A stretch of DNA of 64,000 nt from Conchocele bisecta (taxonomy: Eukaryota; Mollusca; Bivalvia; Lucinida; Thyasiridae), in contig CM055265.1 of the NCBI GenBank assembly GCA_029237695.1, positions 68,111,903-68,175,902 of the forward strand, written 5' to 3'. Shown in pieces: positions 31,106 through 43,372 of this stretch. The notes under the pieces were generated by a model. The model ran no database searches and was not told the DNA's origin. It saw only the letters and a list, made by a program, of their open reading frames with translations. Position 1 is the first letter of the stretch, and every line of letters begins with the position of its first letter. The position numbers and the translations under genes are program-made.

Positions 31106-31314
31106 ATTTAAACACTTTTCGTCTGCTGTTGCTTTTATAAATCTCAATAAAAACATGATTTGACTGCACTTCATTGGAAATGATTCTAAAGTGCTGTCAA
31201 AGCATGTTGTAAATTATTCTAAAATGCTGTCAAAGTATGTTTTGATGATAAAAATGGAAAATAGAAAATAAACAGCAATTAAGAACAAGAAATTAAGATA
31301 GCGGTGTAAGCGTT
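31106..31314. mobile_element. Family K element, decayed copy
   Basis: Contains TTTCGTCTGCTGTTGC and CATTGGAAATGATTCTAAAG and ends TAGCGGTGTAAGCGTTAA. Confidence 0.55.
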
Positions 31315-31467
31315 AATAAATATCACATAAAATGCAGCACGAAGGTTAGATTATATTTATTGAATGAGGAAAGAAACATAAATTGAATCTACACTGATCA
31401 CCGAGTATGTTTTCTACAACGGTCTACATTGTATTTTATTATACTAGTGTATTAGGATTTTAATTTA

Positions 31468-31783
31468 TAGAGGATCTTAGACGGGTGATGATTTAAGGAT
31501 ATTTATTAAACGTGTTTACTGATTTCATAAGAAACGAGGCTATGAATTAGTAAACTCGTTTAATAAATAAAGATCATATCAAATGAGACGCTACATAATT
31601 TATATTAGAATAAATCTTCAAATTATGATGCTGCGCTTATGCAATACATATAATGTAATATTTGTGATGACTTAATATGGTATTGATTCAACTCGTTGAC
31701 TGGTTTCAGCCGAGTTTCTTATGAAATCAATAAACTAGTTTAATACATATCATATTAAATCATCACTCATGTAAGATCCTCTA
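31468..31783. mobile_element. TIR element of about 316 bp
   Basis: TAGAGGATCTTAGACGGGTG pairs with CACTCATGTAAGATCCTCTA. Inner arms ATTTCATAAGAAAC and GTTTCTTATGAAAT also pair. Confidence 0.7.
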
Positions 31784-31964
31784 TTTAGTCTTCGTTAATT
31801 ATCTGTTATTCCATAAATATTTATGTGTGTATCTGCTATTGAGCCATTTACTGTTATCAACAAAATATTCAATGTAATGTAATTATTATTTACAAACAAA
31901 AATGAAATACACATCATAATTCATTTTAATTATTCGGCACACGATTCCGCCTGTAGATTTAAAG

Positions 31965-32223
31965 CTGGGGCCGTTTCACTAAACTCCGTACGTCTAAAAT
32001 GTTCGTAAGTGCAAACTTATGATAGTATGTAAATTTCACATTAACCTTGTTTTTGTGTAAACAATTATTGGATTTACATTTATTGAACATAGGCTGCATG
32101 TTCAATAAATGTAAATCCATCAATTGAAATTTACAGACGATACTAAATTTTTTACAGACGATACTAAATTTGCACTTACGAACATTTTTAGTTAGTTTTA
32201 CGAAGTTTAGTGAAACAGCCTCT
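31965..32223. mobile_element. Family H palindromic MITE, copy 4
   Basis: GGGGCCGTTTCACTAAACTC and TTTAGTGAAACAGCC ends. The centre is shortened and a small duplication (TTACAGACGATACTAAATTT) is present. Confidence 0.72.
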
Positions 32224-32327
32224 GCTGGACTCCCATATAGCATGACATTTGTCGGGCAAAATAAACATTGATTTACCATTAATGGACGTGTTATAATTGA
32301 CAGTATTATACTTTTTATATCAAACAT

Positions 32328-32592
32328 ATTTATCCCGTCAACACAGTGCGTATGTGCCGTGAAACACGGTGCCGTGAAACATTTTTGATATCCAGTCAAT
32401 ACTATTTTTGCATTTTACAGCCATTTATAGGTGTTGACGGGATAAATAGAATAGTAGGTTAGTGCCGTGAATGGGAAAAAATATCTGGCGCGGCACGGAA
32501 ACGGGATGTGCTCGGCAGAGCCTCGCCCATCCCGTTTCCTAAGCCTTGCCAGATATTTTTTCCCATTCACGGCACTAACCTACTATTCTCTA
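32328..32592 (+). mobile_element. Family C composite element, copy 5
   Basis: ATTTATCCCGTCAACAC to CTACTATTCTCTA, both modules complete. Confidence 0.85.
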
Positions 32593-32840
32593 AATTGCCA
32601 GTTGGATATCAGAGGTGATAACCGTGTTTCCTTAAAATGGTAACGTTAACAACTATTTATTATTTCTATTTATATTTTGGATTTGCAATGATCATACTTT
32701 ATGATATGTCGATAACAACATTTATTCAGGTGACACATTTAGTTGGTATAAATAATTTAAAAATGTCCTGCTTCATTTGCCCAATTACTTCTGTAATAAA
32801 ACACATATTATCATCCTAAAACTCGCTGAGAATGCAGGAA
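32593..32840. other. Spacer between two family C copies
   Basis: A 60-codon open frame (32637-32819) in AT-rich sequence shows no domain. Confidence 0.3.
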
Positions 32841-33091
32841 ATAGAGAATAGTAGGTTAATGCCGTGAATGGGAAAAAATATCTGGCAAGGCTCAGGAAAC
32901 GGGATGGGCGAGGCTCTAACCTACTATTATATTTATCCCGTCAACACATACAAATGGCTTTAAAATACAAAGAAATAATCCCAGCAACCGCACATATTCA
33001 TACGCAGTGAGTAGGTCGTATTGGCAGGATATCAAAAATGTTTCACGGCACCGTGTTTCACGGCACATACGCACTGTGTTGACGGGATAAA
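32841..33091 (-). mobile_element. Family C composite element, copy 6, inverted, hairpin truncated
   Basis: The hairpin loses its core (GGGCGAGGCTCTAACCTACT) but module 1 is intact and ends TGTTGACGGGATAAAT. Confidence 0.8.
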
Positions 33092-33537
33092 TCGCGTTTC
33101 ACTCCTCTTAGATTACAAAAATTTTCGGGGGAGCATGCCCCCGGACCCCCCTAACAACATCGGGCCATTTGGGCCCTCAATACTGGGCCCTTACGATGCA
33201 GGAAATGCCGTTTCACGCCTCTTAGATTTCAAACTTTTCCGGGGGAGCATGGCCCTGGACCTAATAGCAAAATCGGGCCCCTTGGGCCCTCACGTTTGCC
33301 CCCCCCCCCTCCCCAATAATTTTCCCGTTCCGCCGCCTATGCAGATTCTGCCGAATAGATGGGACGTCAACTTTAAGTTACAATTTGACAAATAAATTAC
33401 ATGTATATATACCATGATACTCGTGGAGTATCGCTCTTACATGCGGACAAACGTGATCTAACTTATGTATCACATCCTCATGTACATACCTTGCACACGA
33501 ACACAGAAACAACACCCGGAAATCTGTACAACAACTA
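33092..33537. repeat. Family N-like interior: two units of about 115 bp, then unassigned
   Basis: CGTTTCAC-CCTCTTAGATT and GGGGGAGCATG-CCC are each repeated twice (about 33093 and 33210), and a C-run lies at about 33300. The sequence after 33360 is unassigned. Confidence 0.45.
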
Positions 33538-33921
33538 CAAGGTGCATGATCACGTGGTTACAGCAACAACAACGTCGCCCACTCCAAAGTAAGTATTATT
33601 TGATACTTTCCTTAATATGCAACGGATTTTGATGACATGGCGCAGCAAACGCGTCTTCATGAGATGCATTTGGTGGTCCAGAGAGTTCGGCACAGACTTA
33701 TGTCGTTTTTGCGAAGAATCGATTTCCGTGTCGGTAGACACGGAAATCGATTCTTCGCAAAAACGACAGCATTTTGGGCGAACATACAGAGACCACCAAA
33801 TGCAGCTTAACAAGACGCGTTGATGCGCCATATTTCATAAAAATCGGTTACTTAATAAGGACAATATAATTCTGGAACTTTCAGTACTTGTTGTTGTTGT
33901 ACCACATGATCATACACCTCG
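33538..33921. mobile_element. Family D MITE, copy 4, 5-bp TSD AACTA
   Basis: AACTA lies at 33533-33537 and 33922-33926. The right end has one change (CACCTCG). A long central hairpin is built on AGAATCGATTTCCGTGTC. Confidence 0.92.
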
Positions 33922-34198
33922 AACTAGCTCCTGGGCAAATAGTTTTGTATCAATTTAAGAAACGTATTTCGGAAAATTGTCATCTTGCAATACGTTTGGC
34001 GCCGCTTGGCTGTGTTTTGTCAGTATGGTATTTGAATAACATAATGTCTGTCTGCTTATTCATGGACTGAAAATCGGACCGGATTCTTTAAAAAAAAATA
34101 AAAAAACGAACCCTTTCAACCTCCCCAGACAACACCCTTGCGAGAGAATCCCCGAAATCCCCTACTGTGGCTAACGCAATCACATACATGTACATGTA

Positions 34199-34570
34199 TT
34201 AACGGGGCATATCAGGATGTTTTGAAAAATAATAGTATACAAAATAAAAACATGTTTCCATCATGGCCCTGTGTAAAATGATTTAATTGAAGATATATGA
34301 CGATACTAGGACTGCTGGGTTGTTTCAATTTTCACCGATATCGGTACATAAGTATCAGACTTTCTATCTAGTTGAACGCAACAAGATAGGAAATTCGATA
34401 TGTATGTACCTATATGGGTGAAATTAGAAACAACCTAGCGGTGATAGTATCGTCATATACATTGTGTATCTTCAATTAAACCACCTTACACAGGGCCATG
34501 ATGAAAACACGTTCATATTTTGTGTATAGTACATGTATTTAAAAACAAAAATCATGATATGTCCCTTTAA
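34199..34570. mobile_element. TIR element of about 370 bp
   Basis: GGGGCATATCAGGAT is mirrored by ATCATGATATGTCCC, and further paired blocks follow, such as CATCATGGCCCTGTGTAA with TTACACAGGGCCATGATG. Confidence 0.65.
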
Positions 34571-34980
34571 GAAACAAATGAAAAACAGCGTACGCGTGCC
34601 CATTCAATTTAAAAAATTGTTTTACAATGTCTAAGAAAATGGTTCTCTGCGAACATATCGAACATCCCCGCTACATCCTTCCCTCATGCTAAAACTTTTA
34701 TTTGAAGCTTCAAAATGTCTATACATGTATTACTGTATGGTTTTAATTACTTTAATATTCGCACACTTGATTCATGTGGACATAATATGGACAGGGCATC
34801 CGGTTTAGAGAAATGGCAATGAAACGTATCAAAATTAAATACAACTAATATGTCTCTGTGTCCGGTTTATAGAGGTTCCACTGTAAAAGAGATAGATGAC
34901 TACTTCAAGACACGTATTGGTGCTTTGCGATCATGTCGTACATATTGAATGAGCCAGAAGGGGTCACCATTACCACCATA
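34571..34980. other. Unassigned stretch with family J remnants
   Basis: J pieces lie at about 34800-34887 (GCATCCGGTTTAGAG and GTTTATAGAGGTTCCACTGT). No gene seen. Confidence 0.35.
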
Positions 34981-35160
34981 CTTTCTTTATAGGAATTAAA
35001 TAAGTGTACAATTGTTTAACTATTCCACCAGTTTTAAACATTTATAGTGCCCTTTATGCAGTTATAATCATTTATTAATTTATAAATTGCCAACAGAGAC
35101 GCGCGGTTGTATCAGGCTGTTCTGATATGCATAATTAGGAAACATGAGTGTAAGTAACAG
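34981..35160. repeat. Family V fragment
   Basis: Shares GGAATTAAATAAGTGTA-AATTG, CTATTCCACCAGTT and GACGCGCG-TTG-TATCAG with the full copy at 49611-50130. Confidence 0.55.
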
Positions 35161-35513
35161 CTATAATTTCCAACAAGGCACCGGTGTGCAATAAATGTCA
35201 CAAATGATTACGGAAATATGGATCATGATATGATTGATATGACTGATCGAAGATAAACAAAAGCTTCACTTAGTCTAATAAATCACAATAAAATCACAAA
35301 ACACTAGTTTTTTTCATAAAAAAACTACTTTAACATACTACTCGTTAGCGGGCACGTAGAACATGAGAAATACATGCGTTCTAGCACTCGATCATAACAC
35401 CTACTAGATGTGCTATTGGGTATCCAGGATGATCGCTACACTATTAACAATAGAACCACACCAGCCTACAGTATCGATATACATACATGCACGAATGTGT
35501 ATGAACCACTTGC
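35161..35513. other. Unassigned stretch
   Basis: No gene or repeat recognised. Confidence 0.3.
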
Positions 35514-35760
35514 TTAACCCGTTGAACCCGAAAGTCCGCTAAAGCGGTTTATGCAAACAGTGCAGATCCAGATGAGCCGGCTCGTAACGAGCCGTCTCAT
35601 CAGGATCTGCACTTTTTGAAAATAATTTTCGTATTTTTGAGAAAAAAAATCATCCTCTTTTCATAAATGACCTTGTCTGAAAATCATTTTGTGACGGTTG
35701 GATGGGTTGAAAAATTAACATATCAAAATCCATTCAAGTTACTTAGTGGTGAAAGGGTTA
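35514..35760. mobile_element. Small inverted-repeat element
   Basis: TTAACCC...GGGTTA ends. A palindrome with arms GTGCAGATCCAGATGAG and CTCATCAGGATCTGCAC around CGGCTCGTAACGAGCCG lies at about 35560-35618. Confidence 0.45.
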
Positions 35761-36006
35761 ATATAGTATTATGATCAATCCCCACGACAGCAGGTACGTA
35801 CATTATGTTATATATATATACTATATTAGTTTAACAGGATGAGTTGTTTTCATGTATTCCAAGAACGAGTGGGTCATACCATTTTACTTCATTTCCATTC
35901 ACTTGCTTGTTGATGTAGATACATTGATTGCATATACTTGTAGTTGATTAATTCCGGTAAACATTTTTAGCATATGTTGTACCTCCGTCATAACTATTTC
36001 ACCAGT

Positions 36007-38811
36007 CTACCCATCATCATCCGTATCATCGTCATCTGAGATCTCATCTCCCACTACATCATCGTCCTGGTACGTGTTATCGCATATTTGGATTTTGCAT
36101 GCTGGAGAATACTTCAGGCCATTGGCCATGACTGACAGTCAGGAAGTATACACTTCCTACTACAGTTGCATGCCATCAACTCCAACACGGCATCAGGGGC
36201 AAGTGGTCACAGGCATCATCACAAGCAGCAGCTTATCCTCCTCCTCCACAGTCCGACCATGACCATGCCGGCTTGGTACATCGGGCGTTTGTTCCAAACA
36301 TTGGCGCCAGGTGGCGGTTTGATAGCTTGTGCGTTCCGATTGCAGATACAAACTATCTGCGTACGGTGGCAGCTGTCCAGATTTTACATTGCCTTGTTTA
36401 GCCGTGAAAAGTTCATATCGCAGGTCGTTCACGTGAGTCAGATGTGTGCGCGTCGAGTACAATGTGCATGTAAATTCGCTGAACAAATCTTGGGAAAGTG
36501 ACCACTTATCTCCCAACTCGGTATTGGCTTTCTGAAATTTCTCTTCTTTCAACATCAAACTCATGCCACTCACTTTCTGACGACCAGCAAACGCACTCAC
36601 TGTATCGCATCCAGCAAATGCACGCAGCCCAGGTATGCCTTGCACACGTCCTTGCCCAATGAATATGCTAGCTTACTTACATCAATATGTCTCAATCGAG
36701 TCTTTGTGCAGCACCTAATGTATATTTTCTCAATATCACCATGATACGCGAGACTCAAATTCAAGACGTCTGTGTCCTCTGAGACAATAACAATTGCATC
36801 ATGCTCCGTTGATGCATTCTTCGAATGTAGCAGAATGCGCGTACCTGCTTCTTCCTGAGATGTCAGCAATTCATCGACAAGATATACATCATCCTTACAA
36901 CGTTTGTAGCATTGATCTTGTCGTGTGATGTACATCGCTTTGTCACCGAGCCTTTTTCGATATGCCGGACTTTGCTATGTGTCACATAAGAAGTTGTTCA
37001 AGCAGTCTTACTATCAGAACATGCAAGTAGTCTCCTTCATTGTTGAATACGCTGTCCGGCAACTATGTTGCTGAAAATCACCTCCGTGTCTGGGCTCCGT
37101 CTATCTCTCTCTGCAGACTTCACAGAAATGTGTGTATAAACGTCAAACACGACATCAATGCTATCGCTACCACTGGTATATTGCAATACAGACGCGAATA
37201 TAGACTCTGACACTTCGCCGAATGTTTTGTTGTCACCGCTTACATTGTGTATACTACTCATTGAATCAATGATGTGATGTACTGATTTCGTCGGCTGGAA
37301 ACACCCTTTTCTTCAGATGTCGTGCTAACGTTGCTTTGTTTGTCTTTTTCATTGTTCCACCGCAATTAGCCAACGCCCATGGCAGTGGTCCTAGTGGATG
37401 CTTTAACACCTGGCGCATGTCCCTTCTGCTCATTGCAACCAACACCATATGACCAAACAGTTTTTTTATCGGCCTTAAGGATACTTTCCCTTCCAGCAAC
37501 CTTTGTTTTCCTCGACTTCCGGTTGTCACTGAATGATTTTAGTTTCAATTTCGATAACCTGTCATAAAACGTTTCAGATGGTTTGCCCAATTTCAATCTG
37601 GTTTGTTTGAACTCACTGTATGCTTTCTCTCCTTTCTCCCGTGCACCTATCCTATCAGATCTCGACGAATATCTGGACTCCGTACTGTGGCAGTTGATAG
37701 AAATACCAGCGGATTTGTGGAAAGAAACGGATCGATCCAGGTATTTTCAAGTAAGCATTCCACAAGTTGCACGCCTGTTTCATCGTGTTTACTTCGTCTT
37801 TCTGTGTGATCTGCATGTGACACACCACTGCGTGCATTTGCCTTTATCATTTCTCTGATATTTTTAAGACACATGCTTCTGTACTCAGCTGTTATGTAGT
37901 AAAAACTTACTGCACCCGGCTTGAGGCTAAAGCCCTTGGTGCCACCTGCTCTTTGAGTATCATTGTTAACCGTCTCCTTGATGGTCTGGTCAACAGGAAT
38001 TCGAACAAACACATTGTCCACACCGAATTACACAGAGAACCCTCCATTGGCTAGATGTGTGCACGCTTGAGGCCATTCATCTTCAATACTTGCCATCTGC
38101 TGGTTGTAATACACGGGTATGTATTTCGCATAGTTCTTTTTATCATATGCGAAGAACCATGGGATAGTTGCTCTTGTCACGGCAATATGAAAATCCCAGT
38201 TGCCCTCCCTAGAAGCTCGGACAAGACCAAGTACGAGGTCAACCAAATCAATGTAGTCATCCAAAAAGTAGAAAGGTCACCCCTGTCTGTTCTTAGGACA
38301 TCTAGGTATGTACTGAACAGCTCGAAGATTGAGCCACATAACTCGCTGTTTAGTACTTCGCTCAGGTTGTCTTGTGTTACTTCACTGTGAAGTTTCCCTA
38401 TCATGGTGGTATCATTCAGTTTGTGCAGTTCAGTCTGGTGTTCCTCCTCTGACCAGACGTAAAACCCCTTCCAGACTAATCTCATCAAAGCCTCGTACAC
38501 AATATTGTGCAGTCGAACGACCCTGTTGTATTTTTTCGCCCTTCTAACACTGCATCGACTGATCCTTCACCAACACTGTCTGATTCAACAGCCATATCTC
38601 GTAGACCAGCATCCTTAAAGCATTTTCCAATGACAGCCATTATGTTGCAGATAGTGTGAAATGTTCCCATTCTGAGTACTATACGATTGAACTTCTCTTC
38701 ATTTTTCCACCCTATCTCGGATGCTTTTGCATACAAAGCTTGGTCAAATACGCATATGATCTCTTCCAAGTCTAGCTGGTTTACTATTTGCAATGGCTGG
38801 TTCAGGATCAT
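36007..38811 (-). pseudogene. Decayed, intronless copy of a multi-copy GCD/Cys-tail family protein
   Basis: Read from 38811 down, successive frames give ESDSVGEGSVDAVLEGR, MYEALMRLVW, YIDLVDLVLGLVRASREGNW, IPWFFAYDKKNYAKYIP, IPVDQTIKETVN, GGTKGFSLKPGAVS, HPLGPLPWALAN, DVVFDVY, EEAGTRILLHS, VIVSEDTDVLNLS and PGLRAFAGCDTVSAFAGR. A Cys-rich tail (CNCSRKCILPDC) and an acidic end stopping at 36007-36009 follow. This order matches an uncharacterised protein family that is multi-copy in corals, lancelets and molluscs. The SEDTDV/GCD block suggests a PIN/FEN-like nuclease fold, which is inferred. At least six frame changes break it, and the N-terminal half is missing. No introns and dispersed copies suggest a mobile origin, unproven. 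Confidence 0.75.
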
Positions 38812-39281
38812 ATCAGTTGCTTACAGATGATTACAGACAAAAAGCCATAAGGAATAATTACTATGAAAAGTGGTGTAAATAGCATATAATGCTGTTGTGG
38901 CCAACATAAGGCAACAAAAATTGGCAACCATATTGGATATTTACCACTAAATCGTTCATGCAATGAACTAATATCGATGTCCACATACTACATGGCTGCT
39001 ATCGCACGATTCTAGATACTAAAATTATTAAAAAATGTAATTTCAAAGAAGTTACATTTGTAAAACGTATATTTTTTTTGCGGCCATATTGGATTTTCGT
39101 CCACATAAACACGATTAGTATAGTTTATTCACGACGAAGAATATATTTCATTATTATGTTAACGATTCTGAGACAAATAAACCATACACCATGAACAGAA
39201 ACTTGGTAAGCATCATTTTCAAATATATGCTTTCTGTATATTGTAAATATGGTGGTTGCCGTGGAAACCACGTGATTTCTG
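38812..39281. other. Unassigned stretch beside the pseudogenes
   Basis: The N-terminal part of the preceding family would be expected here but is not recognisable. No gene seen. Confidence 0.35.
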
Positions 39282-39566
39282 TTACGAAGCTGTGAGTCCG
39301 ACATGGCCACCCGATATTTTTGTAATGTATAAACATATACCTTTCATAAAATCACAGTGAAAATTTGCCCGCACGGATGGTAGCACCCACCCTTCACGCA
39401 CATGCACTATAACGGTCCTGACGAGGTGACGTTGATAAAGTCGGGAAATGGTGCTGCGGTTCACATATAGAACTCTAGAAGCCGTGCATTGACTAGTTCC
39501 ATTAATTAGCATACTGACTGCGTCATTACGTTTATTTGGCGTCAACCGTACCAGAAGTTCTACCAC
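39282..39566 (-). pseudogene. Remnant of a Tc1-like transposase N-terminus
   Basis: The first ~47 codons (RLTPNKRNDAVSMLINGTSQ, then RSTISRLYQRH) fit the N-terminal helix-turn-helix domain of Tc1/mariner transposases, in which a SQ...RSTI-RL pattern is typical. The catalytic DDE region is absent and the rest of the frame does not match. Confidence 0.45.
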
Positions 39567-39847
39567 ATTTGATCAACTTCTATCGCATGACTTTTCTGTC
39601 TCAATCCTAAAAGTGCTAGCTTTTACGTGGACTAGATAACACCATGTACATATGCACGGGAAAATCCTCTATTTAAACTTACGTCCACTCATGCGTAAAC
39701 CGTTAACCATATGCTGACAACAATGGATATATGGAGAAGAAATAACGTATGTAAAATTTGAAGCATACTACCCTGATATTACGAAAGATATAGCCTACAT
39801 ACGTTGTTGCGTTACTTTATGGTGCCAGTATATTACAACCTGGGATG

Positions 39848-40116
39848 CAGGGGCGGATCCAGTAACTCTTGCAATCTACTCCCGTACCGTCCGTGGCTAG
39901 CTACGGACGGTACGGGAGTAATTGCAACAGTTACCGTTCGCAACTAGGGGGTTGTCCTATTTTCGAGCTCATCGAAATGCACTTTTCTGTGTTTTACGGC
40001 ATTTAAATTCAGACTCCAACTGGTGGTAAACTGTGATCTATGTAAACTCCGTGGCTGAACGGAGGGGGGAGGGGTTGCAACCCCATGAACCCCCCTCCCC
40101 TCCGGATCCGTCCCTC
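39848..40116. mobile_element. Family N-like element with nested family O palindrome
   Basis: GGGGCGGATCCAG and CCGGATCCGTCCCT form the outer inverted ends. A family O palindrome (39871-39946; TAACTCTTGCAATCTACTCC and TTGCAACAGTTACCGTTCGC) interrupts it. Confidence 0.6.
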
Positions 40117-40619
40117 AATCGTGAGACCCCAACTTTAACTACATGTATATTGGTTCGTTAAAACAGTTTGATTTCAGAGACAAGTAAATGGAGTTATGGT
40201 ATGAGTAATTATACTGAATGTATATTCATATTATATAAATAGTGCCCTTTGTTGAGGGGAATATTGTGAATTATTGTGAAATATTATAAAGTTATGACGT
40301 CAGTAAATGACGTAAATTGTGACATCACCACTGCGTGTTTGAAACGTCAAATTAATTCAGTACAAATGCAGCTAGTAGTGTCTTTTCGGATATATTCTGC
40401 CCATGTGATTTGGGCCATTACACATATATTTAATAAGTCAGAGAAATATTCAAACACAAGTATTCCCATTTTTCCTCAGTTTGTATATACCTACCACCCC
40501 ACCCATATACATGTATTTTTCTTTTAATTTAATATTAAATACTCATAGCAAAACAATGTCAATATTACCGGATTTTATCCAATAAAATGTTGATCAAATG
40601 TTGAATATGTAAAGTACAT
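40117..40619. other. Unassigned AT-rich stretch
   Basis: An 83-codon open frame (40276-40527) has no recognised domain. Confidence 0.3.
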
Positions 40620-40755
40620 GTAAATAGAAAAATGTATTGGTAATAATAATAAACTGAATAAAACAAATACATAACAAACTATGATGGTGGTAAGGCTCGA
40701 ACTCTCAACCCCTACAACGCCAAGGACTTGTACCACAATTTTCTACAATATTACC
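40620..40755 (-). repeat. tRNA-derived SINE-like remnant
   Basis: On the minus strand, GAGTTCGAGCC (at about 40697-40707) is a good B box, followed downstream by a tail with TTATTATTATTACC. No clear A box. It resembles the head-plus-ATT-tail layout at 23757-23900. Confidence 0.4.
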
Positions 40756-40760
40756 ACTAC

Positions 40761-43021
40761 CAAGGTGCATGCTCACGTGGTTATAACAACAACAACAGTG
40801 GCTGATAATGTTGAAATCTTGCCCACTCCAATATGGCATGTCAAACGTTGCAATATTGTATAAAATTTATTTATGGTGTATAAATTTAATTTATGGTGTA
40901 TAAAATTAATTTATTGGGTATAAAAATATATTTGTTGGGTATAAAAACATATTTGATGTGTATACAAAATATTTGATGTCTATAAAAACATATTTGATGG
41001 GTATAACAAATATGTATTGGGTATAAAAACATATTTGTTGTGTATAAAAAATATTTATGTGTATAAAAACATATTCGATGTGTATAAAAAATATTTGTTG
41101 TGTATAAAAACACATTTGATGGGTATAAAAATATTTATTGTGTATAAAAAATATTTGTTGTGTATAAAGACATATTTGATGTGTATAAAAAATATTTGTT
41201 GTGTATAAAAATATTTGTTGTGTATAAAAACATATTTGATGTGTATAAAAAATATTTGTTGTGTATAAAAAATTAAAAACATATTTGATGTGTATAAAAA
41301 ATATTTGTTGTGTATAAAAACACATTTGATTGGTATAAAAACATATTTATTGGGTATAACAACATATTTGTTGGGTATAAAATATATTTGTTGTGTATAA
41401 AAATATTTGTTGTGTATAAAAACATATTTGATGTGTATAAAAAATATTTGTTGTGTATAAAAACACATTTGATGGGTATAAAAAATATTCATTCTATAAA
41501 AAATTTTATTGTGTATAATTAGCATGCTGGGAAATAATTTAGTTTTTGTTACGGCGAATTTCATTGGTTGCAAGCAACAACAACAAGTATGGCGGCGCCT
41601 TGTGTTTAGACACATGTGATGATGTACGTTTGCGTCGCTCGACGGTGAACATGAGTGGTGAGTAATTGGCTTTAGATGGCGCAAGTATTTGTTATACCTA
41701 TCAGGTTTGTTACCATGGTAACGTTAAGTTGTTTTGCACTTTTGGTAACGTAAAAACCTAATGCATCTAGTTCACTGAAGTTACCCCACCCACCTCAAAT
41801 ATATATAACATTCGGGTGCAAGTCAAAACGGCCCTAGTGAAAACGGCCACCGCCATGTATTTTCAATGGTGATGGTGTCAATTGATGGACCAGCCCGTCG
41901 GTGCCTCTCAGATTGACGGAATGAGCCAATCATTCCGTCACTTTGTGGGGCTCCCACTGGCTGGTCCATCAATTGGCACCATCACCATTGAAAATACATG
42001 GCGGTGGCCGTTTTGACTAGGGCCGTTTTGACTTGCACCCGAATTTTATATATATTTGAGGTGGGTGGGGTAACTTCAATAACTAGATGCATTAGGTTTT
42101 TACGCTACCAAAAGTGCAAAACAACTTAACGTTACCATGGTAACAAACCTGATAGGTATAACAAATACTTGCGCCATCTAAAGCCAATTACTCACCACTC
42201 ATGTTCACCGTCGAGCGACGCAAACGTACATCATCACATGTGTCTAAACACAAGGCGCCGCCATACTTGTTGTTGTTGCTTGCAACCAATGAAATTCGCC
42301 GTAACAAAAACTAAATTAATTCCCAGCATGCTAATTATACACAATACAAAAATTTATAGAATGAATATTTTTTATACCCATCAAATGTGTTTTTATACAC
42401 AACAAATATTTTTTATACACATCAAATATGTTTTTATACACAACAAATATTTGTATACACAACAAATATGTTTTATACCCAACAAATATGTTTTTATACC
42501 CAACAAATATATTTTTATACCCATCAAATGTGTTTTTATACACAACAAATATTTTTTATACACAATACATATTTTTTATATCCATCAAATGTGTTTTTAT
42601 ACACATACATATTTTTTATACACAACAAATATGTTTTTATACCCAATAAATATTTGTTATACCCATCAAATATGTTTTTATAGACATAAAATATTTTTTA
42701 TGCACATCAAATATGTTTTTATACCCAACAAATATATTTTTATACCCAATAAATTAATTTTATACACCATAAATTAATTTTATACACCATAAATAAATTT
42801 TATACAATATTGCAACGTTTGACATGCCATACTCCAAAGTTGATATTTTCCTTAATATTATCACCAAATGCAGCTTAACAAGACGCATTTGATGCGCTAT
42901 ATTTCATCAAAATCCGCTACGTAATAAGGAAACTATAAAAGAATACGTACGTTGAATCGGATGGATTCTGGAAGTTTCAGTACTTGTTGTTGTTGTTAGT
43001 ACCACGTGATCATACACCTTG
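40761..43021. mobile_element. Family D element, copy 5, carrying a 2-kb foldback; 5-bp TSD ACTAC
   Basis: CAAGGTGCATGCTCACGTGG on the left and CCACGTGATCATACACCTTG on the right. ACTAC lies at 40756-40760 and 43022-43026. The D sequence is interrupted at CCCACTCCAA by the foldback. Confidence 0.92.
40832..42831. mobile_element. 2,000-bp foldback element made of tandem-repeat arms, 6-bp TSD CTCCAA
   Basis: TATGGCATGTCAAACGTTGC at the left is inverted at the right end, and nearly the whole element folds back around 41920-41940. The outer part of each arm is a tandem series of TGTGTATAAAAACATATTTG units. The inner part is unique sequence containing GTTACCATGGTAAC and CAAGTCAAAACGGCC. CTCCAA flanks it (40826-40831 and 42832-42837); family D has this once. 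The mirrored 202- and 209-codon frames are arm artefacts. No transposase is present. Confidence 0.93.
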
Positions 43022-43269
43022 ACTACGCCACAGTGCTCGGTTATTTCCGTAATGTGTATCAGGTGTCTTCGGTCGCAGAGGGGGATATTTTCAATATCCC
43101 ACTGCAATAGCCCACGGCAATATACACGAAAGGGGGATATCCCAGATTGGTTAATACCACGTGACAGCAATCTGACCAATGATGTGTCTAGAAATTACGA
43201 TGAGGTATAATAAATATGCATGTCATTTAACTAAATAGTAGTTATAGGTTCGTCCAATCGACTCGGAAA

Positions 43270-43372
43270 CTATATATATCATATACATGTATATGAATTC
43301 AGAGTATCGCCGAAAAAGTCATATTATGACTTTTTCGGCGAGACTCTGAATTCATATACATGTACATGTTTC
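43270..43372. repeat. Palindrome of about 100 bp
   Basis: ATACATGTATATGAATTCAG pairs with its complement around AAAAGTCATATTATGACTTT. Confidence 0.7.

Noticed and set aside
36166..37809. Plus-strand open frames of 60-111 codons
   Set aside because: They are shadows of the minus-strand gene-family pseudogene.
41055..42777. Two long open frames (209 codons on -, 202 on +) with identical starts and repeated Tyr/Ile-rich motifs
   Set aside because: They are the same sequence read from the two arms of the foldback element. The repeated part is the translated tandem unit, and no domain is present.
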